64,000 nucleotides of DNA from contig JAUHXC010000009.1 of NCBI GenBank assembly GCA_030427205.1, positions 1 to 64,000 on the forward strand, in the 5' to 3' direction. The first letter of the stretch is position 1. The number at the start of each line of letters is the position of its first letter. The stretch comes from a bacterium. GTDB lineage: Bacteria; Myxococcota_A; Bradymonadia; UBA7976; UBA1532. Below the pieces are notes generated by a model, which was given only the letters and a program-made list of their open reading frames with translations, ran no database searches and was not told the origin of the DNA. Position numbers and translations under genes: made by a program. Positions 47,372 through 57,846 of the stretch are shown one piece after another.

Positions 47372-48345
47372 TGCTGCCCGTACGTATTCTGGGGTCCGGC
47401 TCGAGCACGGGCCGCCGGGCGGTGCCCACCGCCGAGGTGGCCGCGGCCATCGGCATGGATCCCGACGAGGCCGTCGCCCGCACCGGCATCCGCCAGCGCT
47501 TCTTCGTCGACGGCGATCAAGACGTCACTGCGCTCGCCGCCGAGGCGACGCGCGCCGCGCTCGACGCGGCGGGCCTCGAGGCGGGCCAGCTCGCCCGGGT
47601 GATCCTCGTCTCGTCCACCGGCGGAGACGTGCGCATCCCGGCGACGGCCAACCGCGTGCTCGGCGCGCTCGGCATCGGCCGGGTCTGCGACGCCTTCGAC
47701 GTCAACAACGCCTGCACCGGCTTCCTGACCGGCTTCGACCTCGCCGCCCGATCGGTGGTCACCGGCCTGGGCCCCGTCGCCGTGGTCGCCGCCGAGCGCT
47801 TCTCCGACTGCATCGGACCCGACCGCCCGCGCTCGTACCTGGTCATGGGCGACGCGGCGGCGGCGGTCATCGTCGGCCCGGCCGCGGCGGGGGAGGGCAT
47901 CGAGCACGCCGTCCTGCGCAACGCCGCCGACTTCTACCGCGGCATCATCATGGAGCACGCCACCGTCGACGCCCCGTCGCGGGTCGAGTTCCGCGAGGCC
48001 AACCGGCTGATCGCGTCGACCGCGATCGGCGGGGTCGGCTCGGCGGTGAAGCAGGCGCTCACCGAGGCGGGCATCGGCCTCGACGACATCGACTGGATCG
48101 TGCCGCACCAGCCCAACGGGCGGCTGCTCGCCGCGATGATCGGCGCCCTCGGCGTGCCCGCCGAGCGGGTCGTGCCCGTGGTGCAGGAGATCGGCAGCGT
48201 CGGCGCGGCGTCGGCGCCTTTTGGCCTCGATCGCCTGCTGCGCTCGGGCGAGGTGAAGCCCGGCCAGCGGCTGCTCCTGTGCGCGGTCGGCGCCGGCATG
48301 TCGTACGGGGCGATGGTCTATCGGGTCGGAGCCAGCGGCCCATGA
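47368..48345 (+). CDS. 3-oxoacyl-ACP synthase III-like (KASIII)
   Basis: RTGIRQRFFVDGDQDVTALAAEATRAALDAAGL ... AFDVNNACTGFLTGFDLA ... WIVPHQPNGRLLAAMIGALGVP; ATGA overlap with patatin gene. Confidence 0.93.
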   Translation: MMLPVRILGSGSSTGRRAVPTAEVAAAIGMDPDEAVARTGIRQRFFVDGDQDVTALAAEATRAALDAAGLEAGQLARVILVSSTGGDVRIPATANRVLGALGIGRVCDAFDVNNACTGFLTGFDLAARSVVTGLGPVAVVAAERFSDCIGPDRPRSYLVMGDAAAAVIVGPAAAGEGIEHAVLRNAADFYRGIIMEHATVDAPSRVEFREANRLIASTAIGGVGSAVKQALTEAGIGLDDIDWIVPHQPNGRLLAAMIGALGVPAERVVPVVQEIGSVGAASAPFGLDRLLRSGEVKPGQRLLLCAVGAGMSYGAMVYRVGASGP

Positions 48346-49073
48346 GCATCGCCCGCGCGCCGGCCATCACCGCGTGGATGACCTGGTGGAGGCTCATGCA
48401 GCGCTACCACCGCTTCCGGACCTATGGCCTCGACCACCTCGCGGGCAGCGAGTCGCGGCTGGTCGTCGGCTACCACGGCCGGGGGGTGGCCCACGACCTG
48501 TGCATGCTCAGCGCGCTGCTGCTCGACGAGTTCGGCTACTTCCCCCACGGGGTGGTGCACGCGGCGGCCAAGGAGCTGCCGGTCATGAAGCAGGTCGTCG
48601 AGCAGCTGCAGATGATCGCCGGCGACGACGCCGAGATGGTCCGGGCGATCGTCGAGCGCGGCGAGCACATCATCGTGGCCCCCGGCGGCACCCGCGAGGC
48701 CTGCCGCCCCGTGGGCGTGCGCTATCGCGTCGACTGGGGCGGCCGCCTGGGCTATCTGCGCTTCGCCGCCCGCTATGGTCTGTCCGTCGTGCCGGTGGCC
48801 GCGGCGGGGGTCGACGATACCTATCTGGGCCTCAACGACGGCTATCGCACCGGCAAGCGGCTGAAGGTGCCGCTGCGCCTGCCGCTGTGGTTCGGCGTCG
48901 GCATCGGCGGCTTCTTCCCGCTGGCGCTGCCTCTGCCGGCGCGCATCACTCAAGTCATCGGGCCGCCGATCGCGGTCGACGTCGACCCCGACGATCGCGC
49001 CGGCCTCGAGGCCCTCAACGCACGCGTGGTCAGCCAGGTCCAAGGCCAGCTGGACCACGCGCGCACACTCTGA
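48342..49073 (+). CDS. acyltransferase (PlsC/DGAT-like)
   Basis: LVVGYHGRGVAHDLCMLSALLLDEFGYFPHGVVH ... IIVAPGGTREACRPVGVRYRVDWGGRLGYLRFAARYGLSVVPVAAAG; ATGA overlap with KASIII. Confidence 0.85.
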   Translation: MSIARAPAITAWMTWWRLMQRYHRFRTYGLDHLAGSESRLVVGYHGRGVAHDLCMLSALLLDEFGYFPHGVVHAAAKELPVMKQVVEQLQMIAGDDAEMVRAIVERGEHIIVAPGGTREACRPVGVRYRVDWGGRLGYLRFAARYGLSVVPVAAAGVDDTYLGLNDGYRTGKRLKVPLRLPLWFGVGIGGFFPLALPLPARITQVIGPPIAVDVDPDDRAGLEALNARVVSQVQGQLDHARTL

Positions 49074-49142
49074 CCGCGACGCGCGAGCCTCGCGCACGGT
49101 GATCACGACCCGGGGCCCGACCCCGGCAAAAGGAGACCCGAC

Positions 49143-49994
49143 ATGAGCGACGAGAAATGGGCGGTGGTGCTGGGGGCCTCTTCGGGGGCCGGCGGCTCGA
49201 TCATCAAAGCCGCCGGACGCGAGGGCTACAATACCTTCGGCATGCACCGCGGCAACTGGCCCGAAGCCGCCGACGACGTCACCGCCTACATCGAGGGCCA
49301 GGGCCAGAAGTGCGTCTGGCACGTGGCCGACGCCGGCACCCGTGAAGGCATCGAAGGCGGCATGCGCACCCTGTGCGCGGCGGCGCCCAAGCGCTCGGTG
49401 TCATTGGTGGTGCACTCGCTGGCCAACGCGTCGTACGGGCGCTTCACCGGCCCGCCGGAGATGCAGTTCCACCCCAAGCAGTTCGAGAAGACCTTCGAGT
49501 CGATGGCCCACTCCTTCGTCTATTGGACCCAGGAGCTGCTCGCCGCGAAGATGCTGGCCAAGGGCGCGCTCATCCTCGGGCTGACCAACCCCATCCCCGA
49601 GAACATGGCCGACGGCTTCGGCATGATCTGCGCCAGCAAGAAGGCGCTCGAGATGTACGTGCGCTACCTGGCCATGGAGCTCGGCCCGCGGGGCTATCGG
49701 GTCAACCTGCTCAACTTCGGCCTCGTCGAGACCGCCGCGGTGCGGCTCGCGTTCAGCGATGAAGACTGGAATCGGGTGATCGAGATCGTCTCCCGGGTCG
49801 CGCCCCGGCGGCGCATCCAGACCACCGACGAGGTGGCCGACTTCATCATGGCGACCCTGGTCAAGCCGGAAGCGGCCTACTTGACCGGCGCCAAGATCGA
49901 CTACACTGGCGGCCAGGCCCAGAGCCTGCTCGATCTCGCCTTCAGCGCCCCGCGGTATGGCATCAGCCTGCCCAAGAGCGAAGACAAGGGCTGA
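49143..49994 (+). CDS. short-chain dehydrogenase/reductase (enoyl-ACP-reductase-like)
   Basis: WAVVLGASSGAGGSIIKAAGREGYNTFGMHRGNW ... MICASKKALEMYVRYLAMELGPRGYRVNLLNFGLVET ... YLTGAKIDYTGGQ. Confidence 0.9.
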   Translation: MSDEKWAVVLGASSGAGGSIIKAAGREGYNTFGMHRGNWPEAADDVTAYIEGQGQKCVWHVADAGTREGIEGGMRTLCAAAPKRSVSLVVHSLANASYGRFTGPPEMQFHPKQFEKTFESMAHSFVYWTQELLAAKMLAKGALILGLTNPIPENMADGFGMICASKKALEMYVRYLAMELGPRGYRVNLLNFGLVETAAVRLAFSDEDWNRVIEIVSRVAPRRRIQTTDEVADFIMATLVKPEAAYLTGAKIDYTGGQAQSLLDLAFSAPRYGISLPKSEDKG

Positions 49995-50040
49995 TCCGGG
50001 CGGCGGCGGGCCTCATCATCACCCGAGGAGCCCGCCGCCC

Positions 50041-50508
50041 ATGACCCAGCCCGTCACCGAGATGCTGTCCGCTGATGCCATCGCCCTGCTGCGCGATGGC
50101 TTCGACCGCAACTTGATGTATGCCATCGTCAAGCAGACGCTCAATACGCCGTACCCGCCCGTCGCGCCTTGGACCGACTTCATCATGGGCGATCTGTACG
50201 ACGGGGAGGGGCCGCTGAGCCACGCCCAGCGCGAGCTCATCGTGATCTCGCAGCTCTGCGCCCAGGGCTTCACCGCGCCGCTGGCGACCCACATCTACTG
50301 GGGGCTGGTCGAGGGGCTCTCGCCGGCGCAGATCGCGCAGGCGATCACGCTCACCGGGACCTACGCCGGGGCGCAGAAGTACGTGGTGGGGATCAAGGTG
50401 ATGGCCCAGATGATGGGCATGCTGGCCGAGTGCGCCGCCGCGGGCCCCGAGGGCGCGGCGCTGCCGGCGGTGGCCAAGAAGCTGCTGGCGATGTATCCCG
50501 GGGGCTGA
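50041..50508 (+). CDS. carboxymuconolactone-decarboxylase/AhpD-like protein
   Basis: GPLSHAQRELIVISQLCAQGFTAPLATHIYWGLVEGLSPAQIAQAITLTGTYAG. Confidence 0.8.
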   Translation: MTQPVTEMLSADAIALLRDGFDRNLMYAIVKQTLNTPYPPVAPWTDFIMGDLYDGEGPLSHAQRELIVISQLCAQGFTAPLATHIYWGLVEGLSPAQIAQAITLTGTYAGAQKYVVGIKVMAQMMGMLAECAAAGPEGAALPAVAKKLLAMYPGG

Positions 50509-50531
50509 AGCGAGCGGCCGTCGGCAGCCTC

Positions 50532-51332
50532 TTATTCGCGGTTCAGGCTGCCGCCGCCGACAGCCTGCTCCACCGGCTCCGGCTCGAGCAGCACGAACGC
50601 CGTGACCCCCAGCGCCGCCGCCGCCAGCGTGCCGGCGCCCAGTCCGACCCACATCCAGCCGCCGCCGCTGCTGCCGCCATCGTCGCCGGCCGCGGCCACG
50701 CCGGTCTGCACCTGCAGATAGATCTCCAGGTCGGGCGCCGGCTCCCCCTGGCGCACCGAGAAGGGGACTTTGTTGGCGGTGTATTCGCCATAGGGCAGGT
50801 AGGCCGCCGTCGGCAGCTCGATGTCAGTGCTGCGGAACCGCTCGCGGATGGCGCCGAAGAGCTCCTTCTTCTTGCGGTTGATGATGCCGGTCTTGCTCTC
50901 GAAGAAGATGCGCCCGCGGGCGTTGGTCTCGCCTTGCGCGGCCCTGAACGAGACCCGCCCGAACTGGCTCTCGAGCTCCGTCTTGAGCTCGAGCAGATCG
51001 GCCTTCTGCCGATCGCCCTCCGCCAGCTTCTCGGCGGCCTCGACCATCGCGAAGGCGTCCTCGAGCAGCAGCAGCTTGTAGGCCGCCTCGCCGCGATAGT
51101 AGACCGTCTTGAAGTCGCCGGGCCCCTCCGGCATGGCATACGCCTTGTCCAGCGCCGCCTTGGCCAGCTTGTAGCGCTTCTTGCGCACGTAGAGGATGCC
51201 CTGGGCCCGCACGTCCTCGTGGGTATTGGCGCCCATCTCCTCGTCCTGAGCCGCCGCGGACGGCACGAGGCCGGGCACCGGTGCTGCCAGGAACGCCGCC
51301 AGCAGCGCCGCCAGAGCCGTCTTCAAGCGCAT
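50532..51332 (-). CDS. secreted TPR-like protein with C-terminal TM helix
   Basis: Signal peptide MRLKTALAALLAAFLAAPVPG; ILYVRKKRYKLAKAALDKAY repeat-like; WMWVGLGAGTLAAAALGVTAFVLL. Confidence 0.75.
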   Translation of the reverse strand: MRLKTALAALLAAFLAAPVPGLVPSAAAQDEEMGANTHEDVRAQGILYVRKKRYKLAKAALDKAYAMPEGPGDFKTVYYRGEAAYKLLLLEDAFAMVEAAEKLAEGDRQKADLLELKTELESQFGRVSFRAAQGETNARGRIFFESKTGIINRKKKELFGAIRERFRSTDIELPTAAYLPYGEYTANKVPFSVRQGEPAPDLEIYLQVQTGVAAAGDDGGSSGGGWMWVGLGAGTLAAAALGVTAFVLLEPEPVEQAVGGGSLNRE

Positions 51333-51345
51333 CGAGGCTTCCTCC

Positions 51346-54300
51346 TCACAGGCCGTTGCATGCGTTGTTGACGCAGCTGTTCAAGATCGGGCAGTCGCCG
51401 TTGTCGAGGCACTCGACGCAGGTCTTGCCCGCACAGAATGGGGTCTCCGGGGTGTCGGCGCAATCTGCGGCTTCGCGGCACTCGATGCACGCGCCGCCCT
51501 CGCCGCATACCCCGTCGGGGCAGTCATCGTCTGCGAGGCACTCGACACAGACGTTGTTGTCGGTGTCGCACAGCTCATCGGTACAGTCGCCGTCGTCGAG
51601 GCATTCGACGCAGACGTTGTTGTCGACATCGCAGACTTCATTCGTGCAGTCGCCGTTGTCGAGGCACTCGACGCATACATCGGTGTCGGTGTCGCAGACG
51701 CCGTCGGGGCAGTCGCCGTCGTCGCGGCAGCCGACGCAGGCGCCGGCCTGGCAGAACGGCGCGGCGCCATCGCCACACGGGGCGCCGGTCTCGCCGCAGA
51801 CGCAGGCCCGGTCGACGCAGGTGTCCGCCACCGCGGCGTCACATGCGCCGTCGCAGGCGAAGCAGGCGCCCTCGTCCGCCGGCTGGCAGTCGGCCTCGCC
51901 GTCGCCGTCACAGCACAGCTCGTTCGCCTCACACGTATCGTGATCGGCGACGTCGCAGCGGCGGCACGCGCCGGTCCCGGTGCAGACCGCGCCGTTGGCG
52001 TTGCCCGCGCACTCGTTGGCCCGCTGGTCGTTGCACCCGCGGCAGGTGAACGTCCCGCGGTCACAGATCGGGGTCTCGCTGTCATCCGCGCAGCCCGAGT
52101 TGTCATCCGGGTTGCACGCCCGGCATTCGAAGCCCAGGCATTGCTCGCCCGCCGCGCAGTGTGCGTCGTTGGTGCACGCCCGGCACGCGGCCCCGTCGCA
52201 ATACGGCGTCTCGCCCTCCGGATCACAGGCCGCGATGTCACCGCAGAGGCAGTCCCTGCCGCCGCAGCCGTTGGCGCCGTTCGCATCACAGGCGACGCCG
52301 CACGCCTCGCATTGCCCATCGGCCGCCGTCGGCGCGCAGGCAGCGCCATCCCCGTCGTCGCAGCACAACTCGTCGTCGCCGCAGCCGTCGTGGTCGACCG
52401 GGTTGCAGACGACGCAGGCGCCCGAGAGCGGCTGGCAGACCGGGCCGCTGGGGTTGCCGGCGCACTCGTCGTTGTCATTGCAGCGGCGGCAGCTGAACGT
52501 GGCCGGATCGCAGAACGGCGCGTCGCTGGCCGGATCGCAGCCGTCGTTGTCTGCGGGGTTGCACGCCCGGCAGACATTGCCCAGGCAGAACGGACCGACG
52601 TCGCTGTCGGCGCACTCGGCGTCGTCGCGGCACTCGACGCAGGACCCGTCGGCGCAATACGGGGTGTCGCCCTCGCACGCGGCGCCTGCGCCGCAGACGC
52701 AGGCACGGTCGGCGCAGGCGTCCGCCGCGTCCTCCGCGCAGGCCTGCCCGCACGACTCGCACTCCGCGTCGGGCGTATGCCCGGTCCCGAAGCAGCCGGG
52801 CGCGCCGTCGCGGTCGCAGCACAACTCGTCGTCCTCGCAGCCGTCGTGACCCGCCGGGTTGCAGACCCGGCACAGGCCGGTCGCCTGCAGGCAGGTCGCG
52901 CCGTTCGGGTTGCCCACGCACTCGTCATTGTCGCCGCAACCGCGGCAGGTGAACGTCTCGGCGTCGCAGAACGGCGCGTCGCTCTCGGCCACGCAGCCCT
53001 CGTTGTCCGCCGGATCACACGCCCGGCAGACATTGCCCAGGCAGAACGGGCCGACGTCGCTGTCGGCGCATTCGGCATCCGCCCGACACTCGACGCACGC
53101 CCCGCCGACGCAGTAGGGCGTATCGCCGCCACAGGCCTCGCCGTCTCCGCAGGCGCAATCGCGCTCAGTGCAGGCGTCGGCCGCGTCGAGCTCACAGGCC
53201 TCGCCACACGCCTCGCACTCCTGCCCCGGCTCGTAGCCCGTGGCGAAGCAGCCGGGCGCGCCGTCGCGGTCGCAGCACAGCTCGTCGGCTGCGCAGCCCT
53301 CGTGAATCGCGCTGGCCGGATCACACACCCGGCAGGCGCCCGAGTCGAGGCAGACCTGGCCCGGCTGCTCGTCATCGCACTCGGCGTTCGCCCCGCAGCC
53401 ACGGCAGGTGAAGCTGTCGGCGTCGCAGACCGGCGTATCGCTGCCATCGGGGCAGTTGCGGTTGTCCACCGGATCGCAGGCGCGACAGGCATTGTTCACG
53501 CAGATGGTGCCTTCGCCGGGGCACTCTTCATCCACGCGGCACTCGACGCAGTCGCTGCCGACGCAATAGGGCGTCGCGCCGTTGCACGCGGGCTCCTCGC
53601 CGCACTGGCAGGCGCGGTCGGTGCAGTTGTCCGCCGTCTCGCGATCGCACGGCTCGCCGCAGGCCTCACACTCGATGTCGAGGTCGGTCGCCCGGCACTC
53701 GGGGATGCCTTCGCCCTCGTCTTCGCCGTCGAGGCAGCACAGCGCCTGGGCCCCGCAGCCGGCGAAGTCATCGGGATCACAGACCCGGCAGAAGTCGCCG
53801 ACGCACTGGCCGAGCGCGTCGTACTCCGCGGCGCACTCGGCGTCGCTGCCGCAGGCACGGCAGGCCTTGTCGTCGGTGTCGCAGACCGGCGCGGCGGTCG
53901 TGTCGTCGCAGCCCGCGTAGCCCGCGCCCGCCCGCGGGTCGCACTCGAAGCAGCCGTCCCCGACACACTGCGGATGCGCGCCGTACTCCAGGCAGCGGCT
54001 GTCGTCGTCGGCGCAGCTGCGGCAGCCGTTGAGGTCGGGATCGCAGAACGGAAGCGCCTCGCGCACGCAGCCCGGCGCGCCGAGGCCGTTCTCGGCGTCG
54101 CACTCTTCGCAGAAGCCGTCGACGCACTGCCCGCGGCCCGCGACGCCGCAGTCTTCGTCGACGAAGCACTCGAGGCAGACCGAGCCGCCGTCGCCGTCGC
54201 CGGCGCAGTAGGCCAGCGGGAAGGCGCAGGCCGCTTCATCACCGCAGCGGCATGCGCGATCGACGCACGCGTCGGCGGTCTCCCCGCAGGCGACCCCGCA

Positions 54301-57300
54301 GCCGGTGCAGCTGTCGACGCTCGTCGCCTCGCAGGCCGGCAGGCCGTCACCGCAGCACAGCGCGCCGGTATCGCAGCCCCCGTGATCGCTCGGATCACAC
54401 GCCTGGCAACGCCCGGCCACGCACTGCTCACCTTGAGGGTGCCCCGCGCATTCGGCGTCGTCATCGCAGCCGCGGCACGTCGCCGAGCCGGCGTCGCAGA
54501 CCGGGGTGAAGCCGTTGGTATCGCAGCCGGCGCCGGTCTCCGGCACGCAGGCGTCGCAGGTCCCGTCCGGCCGGCACAGCAGCTCGCCGGGGCACTCGTC
54601 GTCGTTCGCGCAGCCGCGGCACTCGAAGCTGTCGCCATCACACACCGCGGTGGGGCGGGCGCAGCCGACATCGTCCGCCGTGCCGTCCCCCGCCGGATCA
54701 CACAGGCGGCAGGTGCCGGCGATACACTGCGGCAGCTCCGGCGCGACGACGCCGCACTCGGCGTCGCTGCCGCAGCCGCGGCAGTTGAAGACGCCGGCGG
54801 CGTCGCGGGCGCAGAAGGGCGCGGCACCCACCGGATCGCAGCCGGCGTGGGTCGACGGGTCACAGCCCTGGCAGCGGCCCTCGATGCACTGCTCGCCCTG
54901 GGGGTTGCCGGCGCATTCGGCGTCGACGGTGCAGGCCCGGCAGCGGGCGGTCTCGCCGTCGCAGAACGGCGTCGGGCCGGTCAGGTCGCAGCCGACCTGT
55001 TCTTCGGGCACGCACTCGGTGCAGACGCCCTGAGAGACCCGGCACAGCAGGTCGCCGGTGCACTCGCCGTCGACCTCGCACCCGCGACAGGTCAGCGCGA
55101 AGAGATCACACACCGCGGTGGGATGCGCGCAGCCGCGGTCGTCGAAGGCGCCGTCGCCGACCGGATCGCACGCCTGGCAGCTGCCATCGCTGACGCACAG
55201 CGGGCGCCCCTCGGCGAAGTCCTCGCACGGCCGATCGCTGTCGCAGGCGCGGCAGGCGAGCTCACCGGCGTCATCGGCCCGGCAGGCGGGCAGCGGGCTC
55301 AGCGCGTCGCAGCCGGCGTTGTCGGTCGGATCACACGCGGCGCAGCGGCCGTTGGCGAGGCACTGCCCGCGGGCGCCCGGTCCGATGCCTTCGCAGGCGG
55401 CGTCGCTGTCGCACGGGGCGCAGAACGCGACGCCGTCCCCATCCGGATCGACGCAGACCGGCCGGTCGCCAGCGACGTCGCAGCCTTCGTTCGTCGTGAC
55501 ATCGCAGCCCGTACAGATGCCATCGACGCAGAGGCCCTCGGCCCCGTCGGCTCCGTCGGGGCACTCGGCGTTGGCTTCGCAGGCGCGGCAGGTGAACGTC
55601 GCGGCGTCGCAGATCGACGCCGCGACCTCGCCGCAGCCCCGGCTCGTATCGCTCGGATCGCACTCACGGCAGCGCCCATCGGCGCAGATCGGCGCGGCGC
55701 CGGGGATGGCGGCGCATTGGCGGTCGGTCTCGCACGGCACGCAGTTGCCGCGGCTGCAATGGGGCGTCGGGCCCTCGGGCTGGCAGCCGGCCTGCGGCGC
55801 TTCGTCGGTCCGCGGCCGGCATTCGCGGCAGCTGCCATCGAGGCAGACCGTCAGGGCTTCGGCGTCGCCTTCGTCGGCCAGCGGCGCCTGGGCCGGGCAC
55901 TCGGCGTCGGCCGCGCAGCCGCGGCAGACGTCGCCGTCGCCGCAGACCGGCGTGGGGCCGGTCGGCGAGCAGCCGAGGTTCGGCGGACCGTCGGCCGGAT
56001 CGGGCACGCAGCCCACGCAGCGCCCGTCGGGCGCGCACTCGCGGGTGTTCAGGTCGACGAGATCGGGGTCCGTATTGCACTCGTCGACGACTGCGCAGCC
56101 GCGGCAGGTGCCCGTCTCGGTATCGCAGATGGGCAGCGCCGGATCGCCGCATCCGCTGTTGTCGGCGTCGGGGCGGCAGGCCCAGCACTCGCCGTCGACG
56201 CAGAAGTCGCGATCGCCGGGGCGGGCGGCGCACTCGATGTCTGCCTCGCACGGGCTGCACGCCCGCCCGTCGCAGATCGGCGTGGGGCCGTCCTCATCAC
56301 AGCGATACTGCTCGTCATCGGCGCCGGCGTCGCACTCGACGCATGCGTTGCCGACGCACTCGGGCTGGGCGCCGCCGCACTGGTCGTCGTCGAGGCACTG
56401 CACGCAGATCCGGCGGACGACCTCGCATACGCCGCGCACGCCGCCACACTGAGCGTCGGCGATGCACTCGACGCATTGGCTGGTGGCCCGGTCGCAGGCC
56501 GGCGTGCCGCCGCTGCACGGCTCGTTGACCCCGCATTGGCACTGGCGATCGATGCAGCTGTCGGTCGCCAGCTGGTCACAGGGTTCGCCGCAGCCTTCGC
56601 ACTGCTCGCCCGGTCCGGCGCCCGTCGGCAGGCAGTCGCCCGGGCCGCAGCACAGCGCGTCGTCTTCACAGTCGCCATGGCCGCCGGCGAAGCCGTTGAT
56701 GAGGCATTGCCGGCATTCGCCGCCGACGCAGTGGGGCGTAGGATCGGCGCAGGCGGGGCTGTCGCCACAGACGCAGGTGCGATCCAGGCACGCGTCGGCG
56801 CGGTCGTCGGTGCACAGCGGGTCATCGCAGCCGGTGCAGCGATCGTTGAGGCCGGTGTCGACGCAGGCGGCATCCAGACCCTGCCCGCAGCACAGCTGGG
56901 CCGCGGTGCAGCCGGCGTGATCCAGCGGGTCACACGCGACGCAGCGGCGCTCCACACACTGGGTGCCCCGCGGATGTGCTTCACAGTCGTCGTCCGCCGC
57001 GCAGACGAAGCAGTCGGTGCCCTCGTCGACGCGCCCGTCGCAGTCGTCATCGAGCCCGGCGCGCTCGCCGCAGGACTCTTCGTCGGCCGTCGCCGGCGCC
57101 TCGGCGCCGCAGACCACGCCGGTGCCGCTCTCATCGCACCTCAAGGACCCCGTGGCCCGGCACTCCGCCGGCGCGCTCGACGCGTCCATGCCCACAGCGA
57201 AGCTCTCGCAGGGCTGGCCCTTCGTCTCGAAGTCTTCGTCGACGCGCCGATCGCAGTCGTTGTCCATATCGTCGCAGCGCTCGGCGCCGCCGCCTTCGCT

Positions 57301-57846
57301 CGCGAAGGCCGGGCCGTTCTCCGAGACGCACTGCCCGCTGTTGTCGGTGAAATCGAGCACCGTCGAGCCGTCGTCGGCGAAGATGACCCCGGCGTCGATC
57401 AGCTTGAGGGCGCACAGCGGCTCGCTGCCGCAGCCGGTGTCCAGGGTCAGGGCGTTGCAGACCCCCCCGTTGTCGTCGGCTTCGGTCAAGAAGAAGAGCG
57501 CCGCGTCGAAGCGCTCCCCGCCGGCCAGGTCGATCGCGGTGTCGAGCGGGTTGGTGAGGGTGCGCCCGTCCCAGCTCATGGGAATCCGCTGGTCGGCCCC
57601 GTCGCCGGCGCCGCCGCGCACGAGCAGGCAGGCGTTGACCGTGCCGCTGGCGATGAGCGTATCGAGGTTGTCCCGGCAGGTGCTGCGGATCCCGTCGTCG
57701 TCGGCGCCGACCGGCGGCAGACCCAGCAGGCACGGCGCGATATCGGTCTGGAACCCGACCTGGATCGGCTCCGGCGTACAGCCGGCGATCAGCCAGATGC
57801 CCGCCATCAACCCGACAGCGCAGCTCAATGCCCTCGAACGGTGCAT
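51346..57846 (-). CDS. giant (about 2170 aa) Cys-rich repeat lipoprotein, MopE-like N-terminal segments
   Basis: MHRSRALSCAVGLMAGIWLIAGC lipobox; CDDMDNDCDRRVDEDF and LDDDCDGRVDEGTDC; dozens of CRGCxxDAEC/VECxxDxDC units; ends VCVECLDDGDCTDELCDTDNNVCVECL... Confidence 0.9.
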   Translation of the reverse strand: MHRSRALSCAVGLMAGIWLIAGCTPEPIQVGFQTDIAPCLLGLPPVGADDDGIRSTCRDNLDTLIASGTVNACLLVRGGAGDGADQRIPMSWDGRTLTNPLDTAIDLAGGERFDAALFFLTEADDNGGVCNALTLDTGCGSEPLCALKLIDAGVIFADDGSTVLDFTDNSGQCVSENGPAFASEGGGAERCDDMDNDCDRRVDEDFETKGQPCESFAVGMDASSAPAECRATGSLRCDESGTGVVCGAEAPATADEESCGERAGLDDDCDGRVDEGTDCFVCAADDDCEAHPRGTQCVERRCVACDPLDHAGCTAAQLCCGQGLDAACVDTGLNDRCTGCDDPLCTDDRADACLDRTCVCGDSPACADPTPHCVGGECRQCLINGFAGGHGDCEDDALCCGPGDCLPTGAGPGEQCEGCGEPCDQLATDSCIDRQCQCGVNEPCSGGTPACDRATSQCVECIADAQCGGVRGVCEVVRRICVQCLDDDQCGGAQPECVGNACVECDAGADDEQYRCDEDGPTPICDGRACSPCEADIECAARPGDRDFCVDGECWACRPDADNSGCGDPALPICDTETGTCRGCAVVDECNTDPDLVDLNTRECAPDGRCVGCVPDPADGPPNLGCSPTGPTPVCGDGDVCRGCAADAECPAQAPLADEGDAEALTVCLDGSCRECRPRTDEAPQAGCQPEGPTPHCSRGNCVPCETDRQCAAIPGAAPICADGRCRECDPSDTSRGCGEVAASICDAATFTCRACEANAECPDGADGAEGLCVDGICTGCDVTTNEGCDVAGDRPVCVDPDGDGVAFCAPCDSDAACEGIGPGARGQCLANGRCAACDPTDNAGCDALSPLPACRADDAGELACRACDSDRPCEDFAEGRPLCVSDGSCQACDPVGDGAFDDRGCAHPTAVCDLFALTCRGCEVDGECTGDLLCRVSQGVCTECVPEEQVGCDLTGPTPFCDGETARCRACTVDAECAGNPQGEQCIEGRCQGCDPSTHAGCDPVGAAPFCARDAAGVFNCRGCGSDAECGVVAPELPQCIAGTCRLCDPAGDGTADDVGCARPTAVCDGDSFECRGCANDDECPGELLCRPDGTCDACVPETGAGCDTNGFTPVCDAGSATCRGCDDDAECAGHPQGEQCVAGRCQACDPSDHGGCDTGALCCGDGLPACEATSVDSCTGCGVACGETADACVDRACRCGDEAACAFPLAYCAGDGDGGSVCLECFVDEDCGVAGRGQCVDGFCEECDAENGLGAPGCVREALPFCDPDLNGCRSCADDDSRCLEYGAHPQCVGDGCFECDPRAGAGYAGCDDTTAAPVCDTDDKACRACGSDAECAAEYDALGQCVGDFCRVCDPDDFAGCGAQALCCLDGEDEGEGIPECRATDLDIECEACGEPCDRETADNCTDRACQCGEEPACNGATPYCVGSDCVECRVDEECPGEGTICVNNACRACDPVDNRNCPDGSDTPVCDADSFTCRGCGANAECDDEQPGQVCLDSGACRVCDPASAIHEGCAADELCCDRDGAPGCFATGYEPGQECEACGEACELDAADACTERDCACGDGEACGGDTPYCVGGACVECRADAECADSDVGPFCLGNVCRACDPADNEGCVAESDAPFCDAETFTCRGCGDNDECVGNPNGATCLQATGLCRVCNPAGHDGCEDDELCCDRDGAPGCFGTGHTPDAECESCGQACAEDAADACADRACVCGAGAACEGDTPYCADGSCVECRDDAECADSDVGPFCLGNVCRACNPADNDGCDPASDAPFCDPATFSCRRCNDNDECAGNPSGPVCQPLSGACVVCNPVDHDGCGDDELCCDDGDGAACAPTAADGQCEACGVACDANGANGCGGRDCLCGDIAACDPEGETPYCDGAACRACTNDAHCAAGEQCLGFECRACNPDDNSGCADDSETPICDRGTFTCRGCNDQRANECAGNANGAVCTGTGACRRCDVADHDTCEANELCCDGDGEADCQPADEGACFACDGACDAAVADTCVDRACVCGETGAPCGDGAAPFCQAGACVGCRDDGDCPDGVCDTDTDVCVECLDNGDCTNEVCDVDNNVCVECLDDGDCTDELCDTDNNVCVECLADDDCPDGVCGEGGACIECREAADCADTPETPFCAGKTCVECLDNGDCPILNSCVNNACNGL

